NCBI RefSeq assembly: GCF_031143425.1
Contig: NC_090445.1
Location: 1,576,448,049 to 1,576,512,048 of the forward strand
DNA: 64,000 nucleotides
Source of the DNA: Pleurodeles waltl
Taxonomy: Eukaryota > Chordata > Amphibia > Caudata > Salamandridae
Direction: 5' to 3'
The notes below the pieces were generated by a model that worked only from the letters and a program-made list of their open reading frames with translations, was not told the origin of the DNA and searched no databases. Shown here piece after piece: positions 23,526 through 35,240 of this stretch (positions within the stretch are counted from its first letter, which is position 1; each line of letters begins with the position of its first letter). A program made the translations under genes and the position numbers.

Positions 23526-23618
23526 GTGGGCTTTAACCACACCCGCCTCACGCCCATCACTTTAATTCGTTCCTGGGCTTTCCTTTCAAAAATACCTTGA
23601 TGTCATTGGTAAATGCTC
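23526..23618. repeat. Direct repeat, right copy
   Basis: This is the partner of 11,944-12,037 in the same orientation, beginning GTGGGCTTTAACCACACCC and sharing TTTCAAAAATMCCTTGATGT. Without L1-B the two copies would be about 1.4 kb apart. Confidence 0.7.
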
Positions 23619-23619
23619 T

Positions 23620-26600
23620 AGGAGTAGTTTGTGTTTTAAGGGCCTTGTTTAAAATATATTCCAGTAGGCCTGCTAGGCCTTTTGTTATATGCAGGACCAC
23701 TGGAAATTTGTGGCAAGAAAAGTCCAGGTATACATTTATAACATTAATAGCTCTAACTCAAGTAAACGCATGACTAATTGCATTGTAAATGCTTGTTACT
23801 CTTACAAAGTTTTACCACAGAACAAAGGCTCCCCGAAAACTCGGATTGTTTTTTCTTCATCTATCTTGACCCATCATTCTATGAAAAAAGCAATACCATT
23901 TCCTCTCCAAAGCACTTTTTGACACCTCCTTTCCCATTCAGCTTCACTATTAGCCATGTGTTATACTGGGAGGTGCATAAGAAAATCATCAATATTTGCG
24001 TGATATAATGATGATTAATATGTTAGGGTTTCCTAGTACAATAGTAGACTACATAGAAGTGTAGGATGAACTGATATCTAATGCACTTTTGGGTGATATA
24101 TTCCCTCAGATAATAGGGTAGTAATTTGAGTACCTGGCAAAACGTTAAGAGCCTCACTAATAACGGAAGGAAGAGTCAGAATATGATATCATAGTGTGCA
24201 TGCTAATTTAACTTGAAACCAGGGAGATGAGTATCGGTACTGTCATGTAAATATATCTGAATATCGGAGAGGAAACCAACTGTGAAGAAAAATATCGAGT
24301 TAACCAGACGAGTTCTCACCCACTACTGAACACAGTTGTGGGAACAGAGTGAACAAGGAAGAACCTTATTAATGCTTTATGTGCTGCATTGCTTGTAAGT
24401 TTCTGAGGAGTGGCAAAATCTGCTCAATCATCCACAACATTTTTGTAACTAACTGATGCGAGACAATAAGACAAAATGAGGGGTTACTTGTTCTAATGAA
24501 CACTATGCAGATGCATAACATGATCACATGTAATGAATTATATGTTCATACATTAGGGGCTAATTATAATATGAGGGGTGACATGAGCAAATGACAAAGG
24601 GGCAACTCTTAAGCCCATTTCAGAATGAAATAGCTAAGACGACGAATTGGAGGCAGTTTTAGTTATCAAAGAACAGTTTACTCAGTCCTTATTAGGATCA
24701 CCTAAACTCAGTAGAAGGTGAGACCCTCCAATAACATCTCCATCATATGGAGTCCCTAAAAGTAACCACAGTAAATGGTTATTTCAGTCATAAGTACTTC
24801 CTGTAAGGTATACAGAGGACATGCATGCAAATGCACAATTGGAAAGCACATAGTAATTTTATATTTCATTAGCAATCGATGGGCTTTTTATTGCCATCAA
24901 GACTGTTTGGAGATGAATCAGTTGAAACTGAAATATTGAGACAGGGTAAAGAAGAAGCACGTATTTAAATATGAATCTCATAATAATAAGACTTCTGAGT
25001 TCATCTAGTGTCTCATGGAAAACATATTTCCCCAATTGATGTCCTAAATTTTCAAGCATGAGCATTTTTTTTATTTAATTTTTTTATGAGACAGCGTTTA
25101 TTGACATTTTGAAAAACACTGGTATCTTGTTCAAAGATATATCTGTTTCACAGATGCTCGTCTCCTCCCTTGTCTAGAATCTTGAATTGCTTGGTATCAA
25201 TATCTCACTGTATCCGACCTCTTGCTTCAATGTCACTGTATCCTTTAACAAAACAGTCCCTGAAAGGGGTTTCATTTACTTATCTGCCAAATTCCTAGGC
25301 CTTTGGGGTATATAACCAAACATATTTCTTTCTATTTTACATACATTTCATCTTCATTTCCTCAAACACCTATTTCACAATTGGACTGTTTACCTTTTAC
25401 ATTCCCCTAGCAAGAATCTTCTACTCTGTATCCAAAGGTCACTCAGTTGATCCAAGATAACTTCCACAATAGAGAGGTTCTACACTGAATTCCTCAACAA
25501 CAAAGCAAACCATGAAATTACAGTTATTAGCCATAAACCAATCTGTTTCAACTAAGAACAGCCACCTCCCACTTTGTTCTGATAAAAACAATTTAAAAAA
25601 GGTTTTTAAGATCCCCACTCAAGACAGACTCACAACCTTTGGTCATTGCCTTTCATGTAAAGTAACACTGCTTCTCTCAAACTGAAACTCATGTTAGTAC
25701 CTTGAGATTGTTTGGGATAACACCCAGTAGATTTTGTGAGGAAAGGGAAACCGGAAGCTGTCTCTCTCTCTTTGAGTTATAATCCAGAGGAGTGTGGTTG
25801 TTAAGAGAAAGACCTATCAGAGTGCCTTTTTCATCTGCATGCGAGATAGGAGTTCAACCCCAATTTGTACACGAAAATATTGGGATTTTATAGTATATTA
25901 GAATTTAGTCTGTGCTATTCTGTGTAAACAAATTGAACATAAAAAAAATCCTAATATTAATGAGCATTTCAGCAACCATTAAATAAAGATGAAAGCTAGG
26001 TAGTTTTAGACATTGATTATCATAAATCCTAAACTTTTAGGATTATTCCCTAACCCCATCCTATTTAGGTGGCTCACATCCTGCAGCATTATCCTACATA
26101 ATAGTTAAGTAATGCCACATTCCTGTCTGCAGTTGGCTTCAAACTGAAGACTCTATCATCAGCATCTCTCACCAGCAATCGGTCAGGTCAGTATTCCTGC
26201 CCCGCACCAAATGCCAAGGTCCTTTATACCTTTGTCATGCACTGGGGTCTGTAGAGCTAGTGTAACCCTTTTACACTCAAGTCATAATTTGTTACACTGA
26301 ACAGAAGACAATGCTTCAATTAGTTCTTTAGGAAGAACACAGTAGCAACTGTATTGGATTTTTCTGGTTCTGCCAACACTAAACGTACTAAAAGTCAATC
26401 TGTAAGTAGATATATAATGTATATAATCGCTGGATGTTATGAGGCAAGCAGCAGATCTCTGTTAGATTGCACGAGAAAAGAAGTTAAGAGACTCATTCTC
26501 AGAGGGCCTGCAGAGGTCTGCGTTTAACCCAGAAGAGCTTTTTCTACTGAATCAAGCATTCATAGCCTTTCAATGTACCAATGGTGACTATGTTATTGTG

Positions 26601-28445
26601 CATCAATGTCTGTGACGAACCTAACATTGGCAAACATATACACAAATCAGTCTCACATATGACATTCCCAGTGAGCACAGAAATGATATCCATGCTTTGC
26701 ACAAGTATGACTAGGCATTTCATGCTTTGCACAAGTATAACCAGGCATTTCACCCACATATGCTTCTTATCTACCTCATTAGTCACAGGCAGAACTGCTT
26801 TCAACTTATTTGTATTGCTATGCACATTAGGAAACTCTCGGGTAAACTCTGGCCAAGTTGTGCCGAAATAAGACTTTAATAACTGCAATCTACAAAGCGC
26901 CAATAAACCAGTCCTATAATCTCTGAGCACACATAACTTTACTAATCTCCCCAGTGTCCCCATTCAGAAATGCCTTCAACTAATTGTTTAACAGTAGTGT
27001 AGCTGGCATGCTACAAGCCCCCGGATGGAGGGACCTGGATCCACGTGACCTGCTATCTTCTGCTATAAACCTACTATGTCTTAATAGATTTCCTTGTTCT
27101 GGGCTAATTTGAAAAAAACGGCTGCCCCAGCACTAGCCACCTATTGCTAATTCTGAAGTGCCCATAATTCTCTGCCACACATGAGGTCCCTCTTCCCAAT
27201 CCTATACTCATGAAGGGTGTTCACAGTGCATTGTAAACAAGAGGCGTGAATAAATTACATAGGTGGGTAGAGATGCCTTCATCTGAGTAATGTGAGGCAG
27301 CTGGACTTCATTCAAACATCTGCTTGCTGAAGGGTTCTATGGATTAGGAAGGCGTTGCTCCTTGTCTCAGAGAAGAGCAAGCCCTGACAAGTAATATACA
27401 AGGCGTAGGTTAGGATGTTGTAATATAGTGAAAATTGGCCAAAGAGTCAAACTAAATTTGTCTTTAGCTGAATGTTAAAAAAGCGGCATAGAGAATGGAT
27501 TTATTTAGCAGAGAATGATTAAAATATGATCGTATATATGGGTGCATGTAAAATGCAAACCTAGCTAGACAACAACAGAGCGCTGAATATTGTGGGGGCG
27601 TTGACATAATTCAGGATCAATTTGTAATGAACCAGGATGTTTACTAAGGTGATGCATATCAAGTGGAGATGTAGTGCTCTATAACATGTTGTTTCTGAAA
27701 ATCTTGTCTAAATTGCATGAGGGTGGGACAGTTCTGATGCTGGCTAGAATGTCGTAACATGGACTGGGGCAATTATGGAAAGAACAATGTTGATGATAAA
27801 GCGAAACAGTTTGAATTTTGCTGTACTTATTTGAGGTGGGAAGTCAGAAATGTTATGCAACCGTGAATCTTTTGTGGTAATGAGATACCAATACATAGGT
27901 GCGTTATTGTTAAACTCAAAAACACTCAGGCTTCAGAACAACCATATTACCATTACTTCAAATCAATACTCCATCAAGGTAAGTTGCTACAATAAAGTGA
28001 TGCGGCGCCTTTGTCAGGTGTTGAAAAGAGTGGAACGATAACACTGGTGGAAGAAGTATCCGGCAGCAGCAGTCTGTTTGTCTGTGTCACAGCTGACACA
28101 AAACATGATGTGTTGTCCAAGACGCATGGGACCATTCCCTGTGATTTAATCAAATTATAGCAGTCCACAGTGGAAAGTATATTTAAGTTTTGGTCCCCCA
28201 GGATGCACTCCTTAAAACTTTGCACTTTGGGGGTTTCAAGATGAACGTTTGGGATAGGAATTGCCTAATCCTCTGATTTAGGTGCCGTGGGCAAGAAAGA
28301 CTATAAGACTACATAACAGAACAGAAACTAGAAGAAGTACTGTGTTTTAGTATTGCATCCTCATTAATGTGATGTAAACCTAAAAACACATATAAATGCT
28401 GAAAAAAGTATAATTCAGGAAATCTACAGTATTGAACATATCTTC
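23620..28445. other. Long stretch without recognised genes
   Basis: I see only short open frames with no recognisable domain. A T-rich tract with TTTATTGACATTTTG near 25,065-25,110 could be the poly(A) end of another minus-strand retroelement, but no coding block confirms it. Confidence 0.5.
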
Positions 28446-28900
28446 ATTACAGTGACGGCTCCTCCACCTCCACTCCACCCCCGCCAGCAGCAGCAGCTGA
28501 AAACCTTTAACAAAAAAACAATAATAAACCATGTTTATTATTGTTTTACTGTTAGAGGGGTGGGGGCATGGGGTGTGACAGGGATGGAGTGAAAGTGCAC
28601 AGCAGTCCCCTCAGTTCGCATGCGTTTGGTCGGCTGTCTCAGGCTGCCAAACACACATGCGCACTGAGCTCTCTCCAACTCGGCACTGTGTTGCCTGGTT
28701 GGAGACAGCAGGCAGAGGCTCCCAGTCTGCCTTGGATGCCAAGCCAGGGCACTCCAGCCAATCCTAACGCTGCTTTCATGCTGCCAGTAGCATGAAAGAA
28801 GCGTTTGGATTGGCCACAGGGCAGGCTGGGAGCCTGTGCCTGCAAGTGGAGCCAGTGGAGCCAGTGGAGCGGCGCGGTGCGGCGGCTCACAGTAAGGTAA
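28446..28900. mobile_element. GC-rich foldback repeat, probable non-autonomous element
   Basis: Several nested inverted repeats lie side by side. CAATAATAAAC pairs with GTTTATTATTG across 3 bases near 28,518-28,542. A long imperfect hairpin spans about 28,706-28,846, where CCAATCCTAACGCTGCTTTC-type bases pair with GAAAGAAGCGTTTGGATTGG around GCCAGT. GGCTCCCAGTCTGCC pairs with GGCAGGCTGGGAGCC further out. The edges TTACAGTGACGGCTCC and the complement of TTACTGTGAGCCGCC look like weak terminal repeats. No protein is encoded. Confidence 0.5.
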
Positions 28901-29479
28901 GATTTTTTAAAATTTAAAGTTGTCCATTTGTTTTGTGTGTCCCCACCACACACCGCACCACCCCGTCCTTTACCGTACGGCAAGCTGCGAGTGCTTCAAT
29001 ATGAAAATACCCATAATTCAGCATAACGTAGGCAGAACACAAAAGGTTGCTCTCCCCAACCTTAACCAGCAACTCACTTTGCTGGGGGGGCTGTGGCAGG
29101 TTGATTGTTATTATAGATACAGCCACCTAATGTCAGAGAGCACTGTGGTAATTGTCCAATCCTGCACATTACAAAAAACTACCAGGTGATCCCCTCCAAA
29201 GAAACCATTAGCCTACTAAAATAACTGATGAAGGATACACTAGGAGTGTTTCAACATAAATTGTTATAAATTTCTCAATAAATTGAATTTTCATACCCCC
29301 TTCCTATGTGTATATATAATTCAAAATACGTAATAACTCGTATCATCACCAGAGTTGATAAAGTCGTTTGTGGGACCACCTTAAAGCACATCTTCCAATA
29401 TATTTTTCTATGAAACATTTTGTACCACTCCTAGCTGCCTACATATGTGACTGCACTGGCTTAATAATCTCTATAGAAG

Positions 29480-30125
29480 GCTTTAAGTTTGATATGGATT
29501 CCCAGCTACTGTTGACAATGGATATTCATTGATTATATTCACAGCATTTCTCAAGACGATGCAATAGCAATCATGGAAAACCTCCTTAAGATTCAACCTT
29601 CACCAATTATGATACCCATAGATTTTCTAACTAGTCTAACAAATAAAGCCAACTGTCAATTTCTAGATTATTTTTAGTAATGAAGATCATTTTTTCTACC
29701 AGGTTAAAGATGTAGCTAGAGGTGTAAGCTTCATGCCCAGCCTAACAAACTTTTCTATAAACTATTTTGAACAACCACATGTATGCTCCCCATGAACCCT
29801 TTAAATAAAACATTTACCATTTAGTGTAGATAAATTAATGACATGTTTCTGATCTGGGTAGGCAGCACTCATGAATTATAGGAATTGAGTAAATGGTTTA
29901 ATGATTTTAGCAGTGATATACAGTTCACTGCAGTAAAAATAAACAGGTCATTATTTTCCTGGACGTCATTGTGACAAGCAAGAATGATTCCTTGTACTTC
30001 TCACTGTACAGAAACTCGGCAGACAGGATTTTATCCTGACTTACACAATTAACCATCAGTGCTGGTTGGGGGATAACCTACTTTTAAGCCAATGTTTCTA
30101 CATGCAGCAGAATTGTACTAATAAA
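29480..30125 (+). pseudogene. Penelope-like reverse transcriptase remnant
   Basis: Read across frame changes, the segment gives MDIHSLYSQ, then FSNEDHFFYQVKDVARGVSF and MPSLTNFSINYFEQPHVCSP, then GSTHE near an eroded catalytic box. Next come IIFLDVIVTSKNDSLYFSLY and RNSADRILS, and finally SQCFYMQQNCTN. This matches the block order of Penelope-like RTs: the FLDV-LYRK-TDR segment followed by an SQFLR-R-CT block. Every part is interrupted by stops and the catalytic YIDD is lost. A CR1/L2 LINE begins about 25 bp downstream. Confidence 0.6.
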
Positions 30126-30149
30126 AGGACTATTTTATAAAATCTGACA

Positions 30150-32268
30150 TTCTCCCACCTCCCAGACACAACATCCAACCCAGAAAAGGCAGCAAAGAAC
30201 TTCTCCCAGTGGATCACAGAATGCGCTGACCCAATTGTGACTCTGAAGCCAGCCAAACTCATTAAACCTGCCAGAAGGGCCAGCTGGTTCTCTGATGACC
30301 CGAAGACCACCAAGCACAGCTGCCGGCACTTTGAAGGAAAATGGCATACCAGAAATCAGACAGGAGACCATTCCATCTTCAAGACTGCACTCAACCAGTA
30401 CCACCGCCTCCTGAAGGGAACAAAAAAGAATGCTCTAGCGGACTGCATAAAGACCAGCACATACCGCATCAAGGAACTCTTCATCATCGTGAAGGAGTTC
30501 TCCAACCCCAAAGCCACCATGAACAATATCACGTGCTCCCAACAACTGTGTGTCACCCTGGCAACTTTTTCCATGACACGATCTCAGCCATTTGCGAAAA
30601 CTTCAACCCCCAAACCCACACCACTGACAGCATCGGTCTGCTCTTTCCCATAAACACTAACCCAGTACACCTGCTCACCCGTTATGACCGTCTCACAACT
30701 CAAACCACTATCTCCATCATGAACTCCATACACTCAGGAGCACTCACGAACCACTGTCCCCATCACATTTTCAACCTCATGAGCAAGACGATTGGCAGCA
30801 AGCTCAAGAAAGTCCTGAACACCTCCATCACCACGCTTTCCTTCCCTGATGAAAGGAAACACATCAAAGTGAGCCCCCTCTTAAAGAAAATAAAAAAATA
30901 CTGCCCCATCTTCCTACTCCCATTCCTGGCGAAGATTCTCAAAAAGTCAATCAGCCGACAAGTCACCAAACACCTGGACCATAACAACCTGCTGGATCTC
31001 TCTCAATCCGGATTCCGAGCCAACCACCACACCGAAACAGCCCTGAATGCAGCCGCTGATGACATCAGGTCCCTCGTAGACTGTGGGAAAACAACAGCCC
31101 TGGACCTGTCAGCCGCCTTCAACACTGTCTCCAACCACCACATCCTGATCACCAGATTCTACCACATCGAAATCCAGGGAAACACCCTCCAATGGGTCGC
31201 CTTGTGCTTCACTGGAAGGAACCAGACAATCCACCTCCCATTGTTTACCTCTGAACCTAAGACGATCATCTGTGGAATCCCACAAGGATCTTCCCTCACC
31301 CCCACCCTCTTCAGCATGTACATGACCCCCCAGCAGACACCTTCAGAGCCCACAGACTCAACATCATCTCCTAGGCTGACGACACACAGCTCATTCTCTC
31401 ACTGTCAGAAGACCCCTCCACCAAGAGGGCCAACTTCTCCAAATACATGACGAACATCACCAACTGGATGAAAAGACAACTGTCTCAAGCTCAACATGGC
31501 AAGATGGAAGTTCTTATCTTTGGAAACAACACCTCACCATGGAATGAAACCTGTGGATATTTGCCCATCCCCTGCCCCAACAGGACATGCCTGCAACCTT
31601 AGCATTATACTGGAAAGCAAGTTATCTATGCAGAAACAGGTAAACACAGTCTCATTCGCCTGCTTCCACACCCTGTGCATGCTCTGAGGTTTTTAGGAGG
31701 CTCTCAACCAATGCCAGAAGGACTATCACTCAGGCCTTCATCTCCACCAGGCTGGACTATGGGAACACCCTCAACATGGGAATCACCACTCACGTCCTGG
31801 AGAGACTAATAACAATGCAAAACTTAGTGAAAAGGCTCATCCTTGACCTCCACAGAAGGATCCACATCACTCCACACCTCAAGAAGCTACACTGGCTCCT
31901 GATCCATAAGAGATGTCAGATCAAGATGTTGACCCATGCTTACAAAGCCTTACACAATGAAGGACCAGCACACATCAACAAACCAATGACCTTCAACTAA
32001 CTGACCAGACACCTGTGATTTGCCTCCCTTTTCCTCGCAGACACCCCCGGATCCGCCAAGCCAACAGTGGAGGATGCTCCTTCTCTCACCTGGCAGCCAA
32101 AGCCTGGAACAATCTTCCTCTTAGGACCTCCTTTTCACTACAAAATTCAGGAAAGGGCTCAAGAACTGGCTGTTTGAACGAACAGAGAACCGCAAAGTAG
32201 CAAGCAACTCCAGTGCCTTGAGACCCTCACCTGTGATTTGCCACACATTATAAATCTTGATTGATTGA
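30150..32268 (+). mobile_element. 5'-truncated CR1/L2-type LINE
   Basis: The element starts after the endonuclease domain and runs through RT to a 3' end with a short TTGATTGATTGAG repeat near 32,255, typical of CR1/L2-group LINEs. Such elements are commonly 5'-truncated by incomplete target-primed reverse transcription. The start abuts a Penelope-like remnant. Confidence 0.75.
30160..32200 (+). pseudogene. CR1/L2-type LINE ORF2 remnant (linker, RT, C-terminal region)
   Basis: The linker reads FSQWITECADPIVTLKPAKL and KELFIIVKEFSNPKATMNNI. The RT contains LSQSGFRANHHTETALN, TALDLSAAFNTVSNH and GIPQGSSLTPTLFSMYM, the conserved finger and palm blocks. The catalytic YADD box near 31,370 has a stop in place of the tyrosine (TAG at 31,372-31,374), followed by intact ADDTQLILSLSEDP. 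After further frame changes the C-terminal region shows SRLDYG-like, HITPHLKKLHWLLIHKRCQI and GCSFSHLAAKAWNNLPL blocks. At least three frame changes and several stops are present. Confidence 0.8.
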
Positions 32269-32644
32269 GTAATTAAGAATAAAAAGCTCTCTTCTCTGAA
32301 ATTATTGAAAAGGTCTAAACAACTTCAAAAACCCTATTAGTACCAGGACAAAAAAGTACAACTAGGCTGACCTTCTTCCCCTATTTTAGCCCAGCAAGCA
32401 ACATTCTGAAGAAAACAGTAAACAATGGCGTGTTCTTACCTCCACGTACAGTGCCCTAAAAACAAAAAAAACCTTTGTTTTCTCTTAAGATAGTAAAGAA
32501 ACAATAAATACCACATTGCAAGAATGCAGGGCAACCCTGTGGCATTGGTTTCTATTAATGACCATTGGGAACTCCCACCACTTCTTATTGTATGACATTT
32601 CAAATGCGTCTTTTGAAGTGCATACCCCATATGTTCAACACTAA
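32269..32644. other. Spacer without recognised genes
   Basis: It is an AT-rich stretch between the LINE 3' end and the hairpin-chain element, with no recognisable feature. Confidence 0.4.
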
Positions 32645-33274
32645 GGCCCTCATTCTGACCTTGGCGGGCGGCGGAGGCCGCCCGCCAAAGTCCCGCCGTC
32701 AGGTTACCGTTCCGCGGTCGAAAGACCGCGGCGGTAATTCTGACATTCCCGCTGGGCTGGCGGGCGGCCGCCTTCAGGCCGCCCGCCAGCCCAGCGGGAA
32801 AGAGGCTTCCACGATGAAGCCGGCTCGGAATCCAGCCGGCGCAGTGAAAGCTGTGCGACGGGTGCAGTTGCACCCGTTGCGTATTTCACTGTCTGCGCAG
32901 CAGACAGTGAAATACATTTAGGGGCCCTCTTACGGGGGCCCCTGCAGTGCCCATGCCAGTGGCATGGGCACTGCAGGGGCCCCCAGGGGCCCCGCGACCC
33001 CCCCTACCGCCATCCGGTTCCCGGCGGGCGGACCGCCGGGAACTGGATGGCGGTAGGGGGGGTCGGAATCCCCTCGGCGGCGCAGCTAGCTGCGCCGCCT
33101 TGGAGGATTCCAATGGGCGGCGGTACACTGGCGGGTGACCGCCAGTGTTGCCGGTCCGACCGCGGCTTTACCGCCGCGGTCGGAATGCCCATTGGAGCAC
33201 CGCCGGCCTGTCGGCGGTGCTCCCGCGGTCCTCCAACCCGGCGGTCATGGACCGCCAGGGTTGGAATGACCACC
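32645..33274. mobile_element. Hairpin-chain Harbinger-like non-autonomous transposon, copy 2 (best preserved)
   Basis: The 630-bp, very GC-rich element is flanked by TAA (32,642-32,644 and 33,275-33,277). Its ends are GGCCCTCATTCTGACCTTGG and the complement of GGTGGTCATTCCAACCCTGG. The interior is an unbroken row of hairpins. One at 32,881-32,915 has perfect 16-bp arms and a 3-base loop. One at 32,934-32,984 has perfect 24-bp arms and a 3-base loop. One at 32,998-33,062 has 30-bp arms with one mismatch. A perfect 24-bp palindrome lies at 33,076-33,099. Shorter ones follow, including CCGACCGCGG/CCGCGGTCGG near 33,156-33,182. No protein is encoded. The intact arms suggest it is the youngest copy here. 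Confidence 0.85.
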
Positions 33275-33277
33275 TAA

Positions 33278-34398
33278 GACATTTCAACATGGAGGTTCTG
33301 ATCAGTTTGAGAAGTTCTACAAATTGAAATACACCCAATGCCATCTAAGCTATTTGGCGCCTATGTATGAATTTGTAAATTAGACTTACTTTGCAGAGGG
33401 TCAAACATGGGTACTGCAACACAAGAGCATGATATATGTGTCACTCCAAATATCCATTGGTTGTAGAGTTATTTAGCTCCAAACTACTCTTCAGATGGCA
33501 TCAAATAGCACGCTGTGTAATCTGCAAGTCTTGGGCATAGGGCGATACTCTGGCAAAAGAGATAGTTCTTTATTAAAGCCAATGGATAGATCTTCTCCAA
33601 TCTGTAATCATGGACTGATTGAGTCTAAAAAATGGACTCTGTTAAACTAACTTTTTTAATTCTTTGGCGTGAGCCATGTCTGCTCACTTATGGATTTTAT
33701 TGCATTGAAGATATGTCTAATACTACAATATCCTATATACTATTGAGATTTACCTTCCCGTAACATTTCTGATTTAGTAGTGCCTACCTTCAATAAGTAC
33801 ACTAAATCCAATCATCTCCTCCCTTTATCAGTAAAGTAATCCTGAATTAACTGCTGGTCTTTCCAGTATTGTGTCTAGCCCAATTTCACGGATATATTGG
33901 GCCTCCCCCTTTTGGGAGATATGTCCTATACCCTGGGAGCAAGACAATGCCCCTGACAACACCACAGTGTTCATGATGAAAAAACAAAAATGAAATGCAT
34001 GTGTGTACAGATAACTTCCTGAGTAGTGCCCCTCTCCTCAAGACCGAGAATATGCTTGCAGGCCACTTGTTATGCCTGTTGCCCTGGAAGAATGCAAACT
34101 AGCGGTTTCTGCTTTGAGACTCCTGCTTTCCTTGCACATTGCTTACCATCACCACTGTTAAGGCGTAAAACGTTGGGTTTGTACAGGCTTCCTCTTAAAG
34201 GGAACCAGATGACCTTTCACCATGGAAATTTGTATTTTCAGTCTCTTGGGAAGTCTGGTGCCCGAAGTCCTTTGTCGGTCAACACACTACCTCGACATAT
34301 GTGAATAAATGTGTATTTTGGTGCTACCTGAATAAAGATTTTTTTTTTCTATGGTAGTATTGAGGGGGCAGCATCAAATGTCTTGGAAGTAGTACAAA
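33278..34398. other. Stretch without recognised genes
   Basis: No coding block or clear repeat is visible. Confidence 0.4.

Positions 34399-34464
<66 letters not shown>
34399..34464. repeat. (AT)n microsatellite
   Basis: An uninterrupted run of about 33 TA/AT dinucleotides. Confidence 0.98.
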
Positions 34465-34466
<2 letters not shown>

Positions 34467-34996
34467 AAGTTATGTATATGTGGAGGTATAGAAAATGTGT
34501 AGAAACGTGCATTTTGATATTTTGATTTTGTCCCTCGATATTGTTATAACAATGATCTGTCCCACTATTTCATACATGATATTTCCAGCCCCTACTGTGT
34601 GGCCTAACCATGAGTGTAGGATCTAGAGTGAAGCCAAGAGATGTTGCTGTGGTAAGAGAGATGCTGAAAAGCCTATGAATTGCAAATGGTCCAAATGCTA
34701 AAGATAGAATTGGCTTTAATGGTAGGGTGTAAAGAAAGGGAACTATGGGGATTTACCATGGGGAAATTCCCCAACATCTATTTTTGTAGCCTTTTGTGGT
34801 GGTGTCCGGGTAATAAATCACAACTGATCCAGATCTGATGTTTAGTAGTTTAATTCACAAATAAAATAAATGACCCACTACTATGGAGAGTACTGGTCAC
34901 GTCAGGATACACCAGCAAAAAAATAAGAATGCATGATGTTTCTAGAATAACCAGAACAATCCAAATTTCAAATGACAAGCTACATTAAAGACGCAA

Positions 34997-35240
34997 GGCC
35001 TGATTCACAAAGGTAAACTTACAGTTTTGTGAAAGTTTACAATTTTGTTTGTTGTTCAGACTACAAATTAATAGTAAGTTTACGTCTATGGAGACTCCGC
35101 AGTCGGGGTGAAGAACTCCGTTCATAAACAGATAAGTCAGGCCGCTGTTTTTATGTGTAGAGTTCTTTCCACCAGTTGTGGAGTCTTCCCAAATATGAAA
35201 TGAACACAAAAGTGTAAGTTTACCTTTAAGAATCAGGCCC
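34997..35240. mobile_element. 244-bp MITE with 26-27-bp terminal inverted repeats
   Basis: The left end GGCCTGATTCACAAAGGTAA matches the reverse complement of the right end, GGCCTGATTCTTAAAGGTAA. Both continue as ACTTACA, giving two mismatches in about 27 bp. There is no coding capacity. The 3-bp target duplication is not clear. The superfamily is unassigned, though the GGSCCTGATT terminus resembles Harbinger-type MITEs. Confidence 0.8.
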
